A DNA stretch of 64,000 nt from contig QUDE01000008.1 of NCBI GenBank assembly GCA_003477405.1, positions 1-64,000 of the forward strand. The letters run 5' to 3'. Below are positions 7,954 to 16,168 of the stretch, piece by piece. The translations under genes and the position numbers were made by a program. Numbering within the stretch: position 1 is the stretch's first letter; each line of letters begins with the position of its first letter. This stretch comes from Ruminococcaceae bacterium AM07-15. Its GTDB lineage: Bacteria; Bacillota; Clostridia; Oscillospirales; Butyricicoccaceae. The notes below the pieces were generated by a model. The model had not been told where the DNA came from, did no database searches, and saw nothing but the letters and a program-made list of their open reading frames with translations.

Positions 7954-9150
7954 TCAGTCGTAGTTGATGTATTCGATCTGCAGCCAGTGGGTCCAGCCCC
8001 GACCCTCCAGCTTTGTTTTCACCACACCTTTTTTGGTATTCATAGCTTCAATCACATAACCGTCACCGATGTACACGCCAATGTGGCCGTCATGCCAGAC
8101 AGCGAGGCCGGGGATATCCGGCATGGTGTCGATGGTTCCGGATACTGAGGCGTTATAATACATCTGGTTGGCGCCAAGATCCGGCATCCCGTTGGTTCCA
8201 TACTCGATAGTCATGGTGTCGGGATTGAGCCATCCGTACCCTTTGATCAGGCCCACGCAGTCTGTGGTTCTGCCTCCCAGCCAGTTGGCACGGATGAAGT
8301 CCGCATAGCTGCCGACACCGTCAGGGTACTGCTCCAGCTTGTAGGCGAAGAGCGAATCGGTGAGGACACTGCCGTATGTTCCCCAGACATAGCCCCAGCC
8401 GGACTCCCAGGCGTGTATGGCGTAGGTCACAAGGTCTGCGGCGTTCTTGGTGGTTGGATCGGTGAAGGCGGAGATGTCCAGCTCTATGCTGCTCCCATCC
8501 CCTCTGAGATACTCGCCGCTGTAGCTGCCGCCCCCGGCGCTCCCCGCAATCATGGTATAGATATGGTCGATGTTGCTCTTGTCATCGTCCGTGATCTCTC
8601 TGCCCAGATGGGCTTCCAGATTGGCGTAGGCCTGGGACAGAGAGACCGGCACCGCGACGGTGTATTCTTCTTCCTCTGTACTTGTAGTCCCGTCCTCCAG
8701 TGTCACTTCTACGGTTCGTGTTCGGGTTTCGGTGGTGTAGAAGCACTCCACGAAGCTGTTCGCCGCCCGTGTGGACGGGGCGTCGTCCCCAAAGCAGAGG
8801 GCATAAAAAACAGCCTTGACTCTGATCGGGTCAAGGCTGTTGCCGCTGTCCATCTGCCCGTTGGCAGAGGACACCGCCGAATCCAGAAGAGAAAAGGCCG
8901 AGCGCATTTCCTCGATGTGATATCGGAACTCCGCCGGAACTTCTGCGGAGAATTCCGCTCCGTAGAAGCATGCCTCCACCGAATAGTTGTTATGCTCCGC
9001 CCCGCCTGAGCCAAGGGAGCAGAGCAGGGCGATCAAAAGAATGACGGGTGAAAAGATTGCCACCAGAATCCAGCCCAAACCTTTCCGGGTCTTTTCGTTG
9101 GTAAGCAGCATGGCAGCGGCCTTGGCCACTGCGGCAGCGGAAACAGCCAT
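7954..9150 (-). CDS. NlpC/P60 peptidoglycan hydrolase of the conjugation system
   Basis: This is a cell-wall hydrolase that opens the wall for the conjugation channel, the counterpart of VirB1 or Tn916 Orf14. It has 398 residues, with one membrane anchor at about 24-46 after a short cytoplasmic tail. An unrecognised extracellular region (about 50-240) follows, and then the NlpC/P60 domain. The probable catalytic Cys is residue 298 (TTDCVGLI) and the His is 356 (WHDGHIGVYIG). The start overlaps the virB4 stop by one base (TGATG). No separate lysozyme-like domain is visible, unlike the two-domain hydrolases of some ICEs. Confidence 0.88.
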   Translation of the reverse strand: MAVSAAAVAKAAAMLLTNEKTRKGLGWILVAIFSPVILLIALLCSLGSGGAEHNNYSVEACFYGAEFSAEVPAEFRYHIEEMRSAFSLLDSAVSSANGQMDSGNSLDPIRVKAVFYALCFGDDAPSTRAANSFVECFYTTETRTRTVEVTLEDGTTSTEEEEYTVAVPVSLSQAYANLEAHLGREITDDDKSNIDHIYTMIAGSAGGGSYSGEYLRGDGSSIELDISAFTDPTTKNAADLVTYAIHAWESGWGYVWGTYGSVLTDSLFAYKLEQYPDGVGSYADFIRANWLGGRTTDCVGLIKGYGWLNPDTMTIEYGTNGMPDLGANQMYYNASVSGTIDTMPDIPGLAVWHDGHIGVYIGDGYVIEAMNTKKGVVKTKLEGRGWTHWLQIEYINYD

Positions 9151-10982
9151 CAGCGACCACCTGCCGTTCCGAAGAGTTTCTCCTTGTAGGCCGGGGCGTG
9201 AACCTCCAGCAGATATCGTTCATTGCCGCACTTGTACAGGCAGACGCCGCGCTGGGGGAACTTGATGAGATTGTATTCCGACTCCTCCAGCTGGAGCATA
9301 TCCATGTAGGACCGCTTGTCGATGGAGCCGGCATTGAACAGAAACTGGTGAGGCGGGATGCTGAACAGGGGTTTGGTCATCTCACGGACGCCCTCCTGAT
9401 CGAAGTCCTCCAGATTCTGACTGGCCAGCAGCATCGCCGATTCCTTCTTTCGCACACGCTTCAGACAATTTCGGATGTACTCGATGGCGGTGGGGTTGGA
9501 CAGCCAGATATACAGCTCATCCAGAGCTGCCACGGTATTGCCCACGGTCAGGAGCTTATCGGACATGAAGGACAGCACATTGAAGAGCATGGCGTTGCGG
9601 ACATTTTTGGCGGTGCTGAGCATTCCCTTGACGCCGAACACCAGAAAACGGCTGGAGGTAATGTTGGTATGCCCGTTGAAGAACTGGGCGTCAGCGCCCT
9701 TGCACATGGAGTGCAGCCCCAGCAGCACCTCTTGCAGGAGCTTTTGGGTGTAGAGCTGGTGACGGTCGGCATCGTAGGTCTTGAATTCCTCCTCAATGAG
9801 ATCGTAGAGGTCGGAGAGAATGGGATAGTCCTCCGGGCACATCCGGTTGAAGTTGGTGCGCTCGGTGATGCCGAACTTGCGATACAGCTTGGACAGCATG
9901 ATCTCGATGGTGTCGATGTGGGCGTCGCTGAAATCCTTGTAGGCCCGGAAAAAGTCCTTGAGGAAGGAGATATGCTGCGCCAGAAGGGTGCTTTTGCGAA
10001 AGGCCTCCGGCGCGTCGGTGGCGTTGGGGTCTCCGCCGTCATCCCAGCACTTGGGTTCCAGCACATTGATGATATACTGCCCGGCCATCAGGTCTGCGAA
10101 GCAGCCGCCCACCGCCTCGCACATCTCCTGCTGTTCATGTTCGGCGTCCAGGCTGATGACGGACTTGCCGGACTCCAGCAGATTCAGGATCAGCAGCTTC
10201 ATCAGGTAGGACTTGCCCTGGCCGGAGTTGCCCAGGATCAGGATGTTGGCGGAGGTCTTGTCCTCGTCCCGCTGGTCGAAGTCCACCAGAATGTTGCTGC
10301 CGTATTTGTCTTTGCCGATGTAGAAGCCCTTGGAGTCCAGCTTGCCGGAGTAGTTGAAGGGATAGAGATTCGCCACGCTGGAGGCGGGCAGCACTCGTTC
10401 AAACTGGACGCCGAATGTGTTGTGGCCGCAGGGATTGACGCAGCGGAAGCCCTGCTGCTGACGGAGCAGGAGCTTATCCACATTCAGCTTGCTCCGCACC
10501 AGTTCCGTCAGCACATCGGTCTGGAGCAGCTTAAGGTTGTTGTAGTCGGATGCGGTCAGCTCGATGTACACGGCGCAATGGAGCAGAGGCTCACGGTTGC
10601 GGTGCATGGTGGCCACCAGAGTGGCCACATCCTGCAGGTTGCTCTCGGCGGTGACCGTTTGCTGCAGGTCATTGGTGTTGGAGCTGTTCAGGCGGTTTTT
10701 GTTTGCGGCGTTCTGAATGATGCGCTTTTCCTCAGCCGGGGTGACCTGCCGGGTGTAGATCCGCAGGGTGACGCCGTCCTTTTCTCCCAGATGACGGAGG
10801 ATGGCCTGTTCATCCGTGCTGGTCGGGTATTCGCGGAGTGCCCATACGCAGCGGTAGGTGTTGCCGCAGATGAAATGATCCGGCATGAAGCTGACCACAG
10901 AGGGGGCGATCATATCCAAAAAGGATTTGATGGATGCCTCCTCGCAGCCTTGCGGAACAGGTCTTTTCGCTTTCTTTGCCAA
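9150..10982 (-). CDS. virB4: VirB4-type conjugation ATPase
   Basis: The motor ATPase of the type IV secretion channel. It has 610 residues with Walker A motif GNSGQGKS at 251-258 and the Walker B acidic pair in VAALDELYIW near residue 480. A C-terminal region typical of VirB4 (LASQNLEDFD) is present. It is shorter at the N-terminus than full VirB4/TraC proteins, and the next gene upstream looks like the missing N-terminal domain. Translation starts at TTG (10982) with AGGAGG 8 nt upstream, so automatic start calling may move it. It belongs to the clostridial CD1110-type VirB4 group as I remember it. Confidence 0.9.
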   Translation of the reverse strand: MAKKAKRPVPQGCEEASIKSFLDMIAPSVVSFMPDHFICGNTYRCVWALREYPTSTDEQAILRHLGEKDGVTLRIYTRQVTPAEEKRIIQNAANKNRLNSSNTNDLQQTVTAESNLQDVATLVATMHRNREPLLHCAVYIELTASDYNNLKLLQTDVLTELVRSKLNVDKLLLRQQQGFRCVNPCGHNTFGVQFERVLPASSVANLYPFNYSGKLDSKGFYIGKDKYGSNILVDFDQRDEDKTSANILILGNSGQGKSYLMKLLILNLLESGKSVISLDAEHEQQEMCEAVGGCFADLMAGQYIINVLEPKCWDDGGDPNATDAPEAFRKSTLLAQHISFLKDFFRAYKDFSDAHIDTIEIMLSKLYRKFGITERTNFNRMCPEDYPILSDLYDLIEEEFKTYDADRHQLYTQKLLQEVLLGLHSMCKGADAQFFNGHTNITSSRFLVFGVKGMLSTAKNVRNAMLFNVLSFMSDKLLTVGNTVAALDELYIWLSNPTAIEYIRNCLKRVRKKESAMLLASQNLEDFDQEGVREMTKPLFSIPPHQFLFNAGSIDKRSYMDMLQLEESEYNLIKFPQRGVCLYKCGNERYLLEVHAPAYKEKLFGTAGGR

Positions 10983-11058
10983 AATGGATGCCTCCTATTC
11001 TCCGTGGAGGAATCCCGGCCATGGAGTGGAACACCTCCACGGCCTGTGATGAATTGAT

Positions 11059-11640
11059 TTACTCGCCCACGATGACCCAGCGGTCGCCGTCGTAGTCCTC
11101 GAACTTCTCGGTAGTCACATTCTGCTCGAAATAAACGCCCAGCATCCGCTTGAGATCCTGATCGGTGGCGCGGCGGGTGGTAAACCCATTGTCATTGATG
11201 CTCTGCTCGATGCGGCTGAGATACGGGAACACATCCGTTTCCTTTTCACTTCTCAGCCGGATGATGATATAAAACTCCCGGCTGGAGGCCATCAGCACCT
11301 GGATGCGATCCAAATGCTTGCTGTCCTGCTCCAGAAGTCGCCGGATGGCAGGAAGCTCCTCGTTGCCCATGCGCTCCTGATAGAAGTTTTTGTTTCGCTC
11401 GAAGGACTCCTTGGAGTTGAGGGCCAGCATCTCAATTTCCGCCTGCCCCTTGACCACATTCAGCAGGGCGTAGATCCTGGCGCTGATGCTGGAATCGGAC
11501 AGGACGCTGATGTTGGTGGGCTTGATGATGAAAAAGACCAGGTCGCCCATGCGGGTGGCGATGCAATAGTCCTTGATGCCGTCGATCCCCATGAGCTGCC
11601 GGGTGGATTGGGCGGCATTCTCTTTTTTCTTTCTGTTCAT
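11059..11640 (-). CDS. VirB4/TraC N-terminal-domain-like protein
   Basis: These 193 residues have the character of the N-terminal domain of TraC/VirB4 proteins: GIKDYCIATRMGDLVFFI, then a domain with KGQAEIEMLALN and REFYIIIRLRSEKE. The nearby VirB4 ATPase lacks most of this region, so the two may form a split VirB4. The ATG at 11640 has AAGGAGG 9 nt upstream and overlaps the previous stop by 4 bp. An alternative is an unrelated T4SS scaffold protein. The 76-nt gap to virB4 contains the 8-bp inverted repeat CGTGGAGG/CCTCCACG. Confidence 0.6.
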   Translation of the reverse strand: MNRKKKENAAQSTRQLMGIDGIKDYCIATRMGDLVFFIIKPTNISVLSDSSISARIYALLNVVKGQAEIEMLALNSKESFERNKNFYQERMGNEELPAIRRLLEQDSKHLDRIQVLMASSREFYIIIRLRSEKETDVFPYLSRIEQSINDNGFTTRRATDQDLKRMLGVYFEQNVTTEKFEDYDGDRWVIVGE

Positions 11641-12029
11641 AGCTTCATTCCTCCTTGGGGAAAGCTGGGCGGGAAAAAGCCGGTACAGCGCATGGTGACA
11701 CAGCAGGTCACCTGCCTGGGATTCTGGCTGAACCAATATTTTGCTCTGGCGTTCTTGGCGCTGTAGCAGAGGGACTTCTCACACAGAAGGCCGCCCACAT
11801 AGCTTTTCAGCAGGGCACGCAGGCTGCGGAAGCCATAGTAATATCTGCCGTCCTGGCTGCGGCAGCTCCACTTATTCTTGGCATCCTGCCAGAAGAAGGC
11901 GTTGCGGCACTCCCACCGCTTGCGCTTCCGACTCCACCGGAGCGTCAGGGAGGCGGACAGATCTCGCTCCTCAACTTCCGGCAGGCCGATGATCTCCTCG
12001 TTTTCAAAGGTCGTGTCGGCATGGAACAT
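11637..12029 (-). CDS. cysteine-rich ICE protein of unknown function
   Basis: I do not recognise this 130-residue protein. It is basic in the middle (RWSRKRKRWECR) and rich in Cys, Trp and Tyr, with no membrane segment. The ATG at 12029 was preferred to one at 12047 because GGAG lies 8 nt before it and it begins right at the stop of the VirB3-like gene. Its fixed place between the VirB3-like and VirB4-domain genes suggests a T4SS-associated role, which is inference only. Confidence 0.65.
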   Translation of the reverse strand: MFHADTTFENEEIIGLPEVEERDLSASLTLRWSRKRKRWECRNAFFWQDAKNKWSCRSQDGRYYYGFRSLRALLKSYVGGLLCEKSLCYSAKNARAKYWFSQNPRQVTCCVTMRCTGFFPPSFPQGGMKL

Positions 12030-12030
12030 A

Positions 12031-12288
12031 TCACATTCTCCATTCATAGAATTGCTGTTTGGTGATCAGGAAGGCAATCGCATAGCGAATGAAATCCAGA
12101 ATGCTGGTTCCGTCAAAGCGGATGCTGAGGAAGGCATAGACCGCCGTGAATACCAGCGGGATAAAAATTCCGGTCTGAGTCAGCGCCAGGATAGAGACCA
12201 GAAGCCCTACGCCAATGACGCCTACATCTCTGAGCTCCCAAAGCCACATCATGGCCTTGGCAGTCAGGTTGTCGGGGTAGATGTACAG
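12031..12288 (-). CDS. VirB3/PrgI-like conjugation membrane protein
   Basis: This is a short integral membrane protein with two adjacent hydrophobic segments (about residues 22-55), then IRFDGTSILDFIRYAIAF and a Tyr-Glu-Trp-Arg end. The layout is typical of PrgI/VirB3-like subunits encoded just upstream of VirB4. The reading frame continues upstream of the first ATG (12252) to a TGA, adding YIYPDNLTAKA, which fits the family. The GGAGGTG site at 12296-12302 then points to a CTG start at 12288, giving 85 residues. The ribosome binding site directly follows the T-run of a terminator. Confidence 0.75.
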   Translation of the reverse strand: MYIYPDNLTAKAMMWLWELRDVGVIGVGLLVSILALTQTGIFIPLVFTAVYAFLSIRFDGTSILDFIRYAIAFLITKQQFYEWRM

Positions 12289-12302
12289 GATATTTCACCT
12301 CC

Positions 12303-12337
12303 AAAAAACAAGCCGCTGGGGATGCTCTCCCCAGCGG
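12303..12337 (-). terminator. intercistronic terminator before the VirB3-like gene
   Basis: A perfect 10-bp stem (CCGCTGGGGA/TCCCCAGCGG, 12313-12337) with a 5-nt loop is followed on the minus strand by CTTGTTTTTT. The T-run abuts the GGAGG of the next gene, so no promoter fits between them. Confidence 0.85.
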
Positions 12338-12350
12338 TCGGTGCGGCATT

Positions 12351-12686
12351 TTATTCTTCAGGCATCTCTGCGGGCTGGTTCTGCGCTTCATACGCATCCA
12401 GCGCCTGCTCGATGAGTCCGATGACGAATTCTTTCTGCGTGATTTTCCTGCCGTGCTTCTTTTCTGCGGCGATGAAATTCTTCAGCCGCTGATCCAGCTC
12501 CTCGGTGATCTTGAATGCGAGAGTCTTAGTTTCCGCCATGGTGATTTTTCCTCCTTCGAAGCGTTCTTTGAGTACCAACTCCACATAATCACCCAGAGTC
12601 TTGAGGCCAAGCTGTTCCTTTTCCTCGATAGCTTTGGCATGTAAATTTTCCGGGATCATACCACAGAGATTCTTCTTTGCTTCCAT
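12351..12686 (-). CDS. small helical (possibly DNA-binding) ICE protein
   Basis: A 111-residue, highly charged protein. It starts MEAKKNLCGMIPENLHAKA and has a second helical unit ending KFIAAEKKHGRKITQKEFVI. The pattern, a short strand then two helices repeated twice, suggests a tandem ribbon-helix-helix protein, but no family could be named. The ATG at 12686 has AGGAG before it. It is the only gene on the segment between the promoter-like site at 12718-12746 and the terminator at 12303-12337, so it may be expressed on its own, for example as a regulator. Confidence 0.65.
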   Translation of the reverse strand: MEAKKNLCGMIPENLHAKAIEEKEQLGLKTLGDYVELVLKERFEGGKITMAETKTLAFKITEELDQRLKNFIAAEKKHGRKITQKEFVIGLIEQALDAYEAQNQPAEMPEE

Positions 12687-12717
12687 GGGTGGCTCCTTTC
12701 TCTGATTTTGTAAGCAA

Positions 12718-12746
12718 AGCATACTGTGACCGGAGTGAAATAGCTA
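12718..12746 (-). promoter_or_regulatory. promoter-like element, site 3 of a repeated motif
   Basis: On the minus strand TAGCTA is followed by a 17-bp spacer and TATGCT, 30-odd bp upstream of the gene starting at 12686. The same spacing and boxes recur at 18995-19023 and 34042-34070. It lies in the 117-bp gap 12687-12803. The upper box sits in the near-palindrome GTGAAATAGCTATTCAC. Confidence 0.5.
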
Positions 12747-12803
12747 TTCACAGAACCCAACGAAGAAGCAAGCTGCAAACGAAGCATAAGCAACAAGCAT
12801 GGC

Positions 12804-14426
12804 TCAGCCGGCGAGAAGCACCAGAGCAATACCAAAAAGAACATAGTCCACGCATGGAATGGCCACGCTGTTGCCCAGCGCCTTATAGCGGGAAGAGTCC
12901 GAGGCGTTGGGAATGTCAGTCCAACCGTCCGGAAAACCTTGGAGCCTTTCACACTCCAGAGGCGTTAGCCTGCGGATGAGCCTTGGCTGATCTGTGCCCT
13001 GCAGCACAAGATCGGTAGCGTCTTTATGCTGGCGTGCGCTTTGGGTGCTGGTTACCTCTCCATCCTTGAAAATATCGACTCGCTGTCTGCTGAATACGGC
13101 GTGGTGGTCGGTGGCAGTCAGTGTATAGGCAAGGTCTGCTTGGTATCCAATCCCGTTGCCGCCGTTTTCAGGCTTTCGGTCGATGGCGTTGCCGGTAATG
13201 CAGAATACTTGCTCCTGCTCCACAAGCGGGACATTGTTGCCGCCTGTACCATACCGTGCGGACATGGTGGGAGCGACCCGATGGGGGCCGGTGTAGCGGG
13301 AATCAATGCCGTGGTTCTCGTAGACCAGGGGCTGATGCCCGTGTTCCTGGGCTCGAAGTGTCCCTGTGATGTCCAGGCTGCACTCCATCATGCTGCCGCC
13401 TTGGTCGTTCAGGCATAAGATGGATGGCATACAGTTTCCGCTGGCGCTGCCTTTCAGCGTGGGGGCGAGTTCTTCGCCGTAGCCGATGCTTCCGGCAGAG
13501 GCTCCGGCTCCGGCAGAGAAACCGGCAGTCAGGACACAGGGATACCCCTGCCCGGCCTGACCGCCGCCTGCACTCAGGGATGTGTGCCGTTCCGGCGTCA
13601 GGAAGCAATCGCCGTTTCCCTTTGCTACGACCCCTTCTGCGATGAACGTCTGCTGTTTCATTCCTGGCTGGGCACCCAAGGCTCCGGCCACATCGTGCAG
13701 ATCTCTGACCTCATCCCGCTGATTTGCGGCAAAGGCAATCGGCTGTATAAGGCCATTGCGGCCGGTGGACATCCCGCAGTTCACGCCCAGGGTAGCCGCG
13801 ACTGAGCCGGTCAGATCACCGTTATAGCCATCGAACCCTTCGATTTCCGCATCGTCCGGCTGGGTAACAAAGGTCTGCATCTGCATATTGTTTGTCGCCA
13901 TCAGGGCACCGGAAACTCCGTGCAGATCGATGCCTTCATCACGCTGGTTGATATGGTATGCCTCCAGCGGGGTGGATCTGCCATCCGGCGGAGCAACCCC
14001 AGACTGGATCTCCAGCGCACGATTGAGTTTTCGGGGCAGCTCTTTCCCGCGTTCAAAGGCTCTGCGCAGGATGCCCAGGCAGGCTTTCCTGGTCAAATAG
14101 TATTTGTCCGGCGGATCGTCCTGCAAAATCTGCGACAAGGAAGATTCTTTTTCTTCTCTGGGGGACACCCCAGTATTGAGCGTCGAGGCATCTCCACGCC
14201 AGGGAGAAATCAGTTCCCAGTAGAATTCGCCCAGCAGATTCCCAGCGCCCGGTGTCAGGTCGAGGGACTGAAATACCACTGACTTTAATTCGGACAATCT
14301 CCTCGAGGACGATCCGGAAATCCTCTCCTTTTGGGGTTCCGCTGGAGAAGGCTCCTGGAACATTCTCCCACACCATAAATCGAGGTCGTATATCGAGAGC
14401 TGCTCGGCCTCGTTGTCTATCCGCAT
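12804..14426 (-). CDS. C5-cytosine methyltransferase, beta (C-terminal) polypeptide
   Basis: This 540-residue protein carries the C-terminal signatures of C5-cytosine methylases: motif IX RRLTPLECERLQGFP (485-499) and motif X ALGNSVAIP (516-524). It lacks motifs I-VIII, which are in the overlapping gene at 14053-14742. The middle (about 130-480) should hold the target-recognition region. It contains two copies of NQRDE-x-x-DLH-x-V-x-GAL about 70 residues apart. The start is a genuine one: AAAGGAG lies 7 nt before the ATG at 14426, inside the upstream gene. The first ~125 residues are encoded in the overlap, in a different frame, and have no methylase motif. Together the two products could form a two-chain enzyme. 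Confidence 0.8.
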   Translation of the reverse strand: MRIDNEAEQLSIYDLDLWCGRMFQEPSPAEPQKERISGSSSRRLSELKSVVFQSLDLTPGAGNLLGEFYWELISPWRGDASTLNTGVSPREEKESSLSQILQDDPPDKYYLTRKACLGILRRAFERGKELPRKLNRALEIQSGVAPPDGRSTPLEAYHINQRDEGIDLHGVSGALMATNNMQMQTFVTQPDDAEIEGFDGYNGDLTGSVAATLGVNCGMSTGRNGLIQPIAFAANQRDEVRDLHDVAGALGAQPGMKQQTFIAEGVVAKGNGDCFLTPERHTSLSAGGGQAGQGYPCVLTAGFSAGAGASAGSIGYGEELAPTLKGSASGNCMPSILCLNDQGGSMMECSLDITGTLRAQEHGHQPLVYENHGIDSRYTGPHRVAPTMSARYGTGGNNVPLVEQEQVFCITGNAIDRKPENGGNGIGYQADLAYTLTATDHHAVFSRQRVDIFKDGEVTSTQSARQHKDATDLVLQGTDQPRLIRRLTPLECERLQGFPDGWTDIPNASDSSRYKALGNSVAIPCVDYVLFGIALVLLAG

Positions 14427-14742
14427 CTCTCATCTCCTTTACAATTCGAACCTGTTCCATAAAAAGGCCGGAGCGTTCACCGGAGAGGCCGGCACGGTTT
14501 CCGGCCACAGATAAGTCCTGACAGGGTGAGCCGCCGCAGATGATGTCCACCGGCGGCAGCTTTGCTCCGTCAAGCTTTGTAATGTCGCCCACATGCGCCA
14601 TGTCGGGGAAACGAATCTTTGTCACCTCAATGGGAAAGGCTTCGATCTCGCTTGCCCACACAGGGACAATGCCGTTGTGAATGGAGGCCAGTGGGAATCC
14701 CCCTATCCCATCAAACAGGCTGCCCATCGTCAGAGTTTTCAT
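14053..14742 (-). CDS. C5-cytosine methyltransferase, alpha (N-terminal) polypeptide
   Basis: This is the catalytic half of a DNA cytosine methylase. It has 229 residues with motif I (LFDGIGGFP, 9-17), the catalytic Cys of motif IV (GGSPCQDLS, Cys74), motif VI (ENV, 126-128) and motif VIII (QRRKR, 195-199). It stops soon after motif VIII. Motifs IX and X are in the beta gene, whose first 374 bp lie inside this gene in another frame. The start at 14742 overlaps the VirB6 stop by 4 bp. In an ICE such a methylase probably protects the incoming DNA from host restriction. Confidence 0.88.
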   Translation of the reverse strand: MKTLTMGSLFDGIGGFPLASIHNGIVPVWASEIEAFPIEVTKIRFPDMAHVGDITKLDGAKLPPVDIICGGSPCQDLSVAGNRAGLSGERSGLFMEQVRIVKEMRDADRQRGRAALDIRPRFMVWENVPGAFSSGTPKGEDFRIVLEEIVRIKVSGISVPRPDTGRWESAGRILLGTDFSLAWRCLDAQYWGVPQRRKRIFLVADFAGRSAGQILFDQESLPGHPAQSL

Positions 14743-15650
14743 TTGGCTACCGCCTGAACAACGGTCCTTGTGGTATTGACCGCAGCCTGAGCGGTATAGA
14801 CTGCAGACATGATATTGGCTCTTGTGGTGGTATCCAGACCAAAGGCGCCGGCAATACGGGGGATCTCGCCGGCGGACAGCATCAGACCAAGGCCAAGGAG
14901 GGCATGGTCCTTGAATACCATGAGACCGGCGATGAGAATGGTGGATTGCAGGAAGGCGGTCAGGCACAATCCGATGATCTGCTTGCACCATTGGATGAAA
15001 CCATCCGTATAACCGCGTGGGACGCTGAACATATAGAGACTGCCCACTGCAATTTGAATGAGCAGAATGCCGCCGCGCTTTAGGTTTGCGAAGAAGACCT
15101 TTATCACGGCGTAGGCCATCAGAATGATGCAGAATAAAAGCATGATTGGGCTGGTGATGGAAGCAAAGCCGAAGTATGAGCCGGTGGTCATTCCAGTCAG
15201 CGAATCAATGCCGCTGAGTGAATTCACAATCTCGGTTGCCGCCTCGCCGATGGAGGTGCCATACCCTGTGATCCCCGCGGTGAGGCTTGCCTGCAATGTG
15301 ACGGAAAGCTCATAGAGCCGAATCGGCACAACCGTAAACAGGCTCACCGCCATAAAGCCCTTGATGGCACACAGAGCGGTTTCTTTGAGGTTCCCTCTGC
15401 CGGAGGAATACTCGATGCCGCACTCAAAACAGGCCACAACGAGACCGGTCACATAGAGCGCCCAGGCCAGATAAGAGAAAAACAGTACAATGCTCTGCAC
15501 CCAGCTCAGTTCGAACAACTCGACGCCCATGTTGCCCATCTCGGCGAAAAAGTTTCCGAGAAAGCCCATGACCTGTCCGTAGATCCAATCCACGATTTGA
15601 CCGAGGATGGTGTCGGCAACAAAATCCCAAATAAACAATGGTTCGTTCAC
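14739..15650 (-). CDS. VirB6/TrbL-like conjugation membrane protein
   Basis: A polytopic inner-membrane component of the secretion channel. The 303 residues include about six hydrophobic segments (near 55-80, 95-115, 165-190, 195-215, 225-250 and 255-270). A Ser/Thr/Gly-rich linker near 125-155 precedes the central pair. The layout matches the CD1112-type VirB6/TrbL proteins of clostridial ICEs. The start is uncertain. GTG at 15650 lies inside the GAGGTG ribosome binding site, and a TTG at 15638 with better spacing is possible. It is preceded by a terminator at 15687-15724. Confidence 0.85.
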   Translation of the reverse strand: MNEPLFIWDFVADTILGQIVDWIYGQVMGFLGNFFAEMGNMGVELFELSWVQSIVLFFSYLAWALYVTGLVVACFECGIEYSSGRGNLKETALCAIKGFMAVSLFTVVPIRLYELSVTLQASLTAGITGYGTSIGEAATEIVNSLSGIDSLTGMTTGSYFGFASITSPIMLLFCIILMAYAVIKVFFANLKRGGILLIQIAVGSLYMFSVPRGYTDGFIQWCKQIIGLCLTAFLQSTILIAGLMVFKDHALLGLGLMLSAGEIPRIAGAFGLDTTTRANIMSAVYTAQAAVNTTRTVVQAVAK

Positions 15651-15686
15651 CTCTTTTCGGGGTGAGGCCGCACCAACTGCTTGGGA

Positions 15687-15724
15687 TAAAAGGCCAGGGG
15701 CCGTACAGCTGGTACGGCCCCTGG
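15687..15724 (-). terminator. intercistronic terminator before virB6-like gene
   Basis: A perfect 13-bp stem (15694-15706 with 15712-15724) and a 5-nt loop are followed on the minus strand by CCTTTTATCC. It lies after the stop at 15734 and only 44 nt before the next start. Confidence 0.75.
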
Positions 15725-15733
15725 GTCAGTTCT

Positions 15734-16159
15734 TTACATGGTCTGCTGCCACTGGGGGGCAGCGGTTTGGGCTTGCTCCTGAAACACCTCCAGATAATCC
15801 GATACTGCGTCTGTGAGCTGCTGGTAGTCCTGACTGTTGGGATGGTAGACATACCAATCCGCTTTCCCGTAGTCATCCCAGATGTAGGGATTGATTCCAT
15901 TGCGGAAGTTCGGGTTGCCGGTTTGCTTTTTCCCGAGGATGTCGGAAAGATTCAGAAGCAGCACATCCACCTGGCCTTCGTTCCGATTCAGAATGGAAAC
16001 GCGAAGGGCATGGTATTGATTTGCGACGATCCCCGTGACGAACTGGATCTTTGCCCGATTCAACTCATCGAGACGCACATAGCAGGCCCGGCCTACATAG
16101 GTGGCGTCCGGATACTTTGGGGCAACGATTTTGTGAAGCTCTTGCTCGAAAAAGTTCAT
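15734..16159 (-). CDS. conserved ICE protein of unknown function
   Basis: A 141-residue soluble protein. It reads like a compact alpha/beta domain (ATYVGRACYVRLDELNRAKI, then NPNFRNGINPYIWDD and WYVYHP). I believe similar proteins occur beside VirB2/VirB6 genes in other clostridial ICEs but cannot name the family. There is no signal peptide or membrane segment. It lies 9 nt after the VirB2-like gene and ahead of the terminator at 15687-15724. It may act in the cytoplasm as a chaperone or antirestriction factor, but nothing in the sequence proves that. Confidence 0.65.
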   Translation of the reverse strand: MNFFEQELHKIVAPKYPDATYVGRACYVRLDELNRAKIQFVTGIVANQYHALRVSILNRNEGQVDVLLLNLSDILGKKQTGNPNFRNGINPYIWDDYGKADWYVYHPNSQDYQQLTDAVSDYLEVFQEQAQTAAPQWQQTM

Positions 16160-16168
16160 ATACCCTCC

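Noticed and set aside
9198..11057. 619-codon plus-strand frame opposite virB4
   Set aside because: Antisense shadow of VirB4. No motif, low-complexity composition, no ribosome binding site. The same applies to long plus-strand frames at 21779-23251, 42611-44431, 45673-47196, 52012-54237 and 61005-63011.
14053..14426. simple frameshift mutation in a single methylase gene
   Set aside because: The beta start has its own strong ribosome binding site, and the overlap is open for 125 codons in the second frame, so two genes are more likely. I could not exclude an error without homologues.
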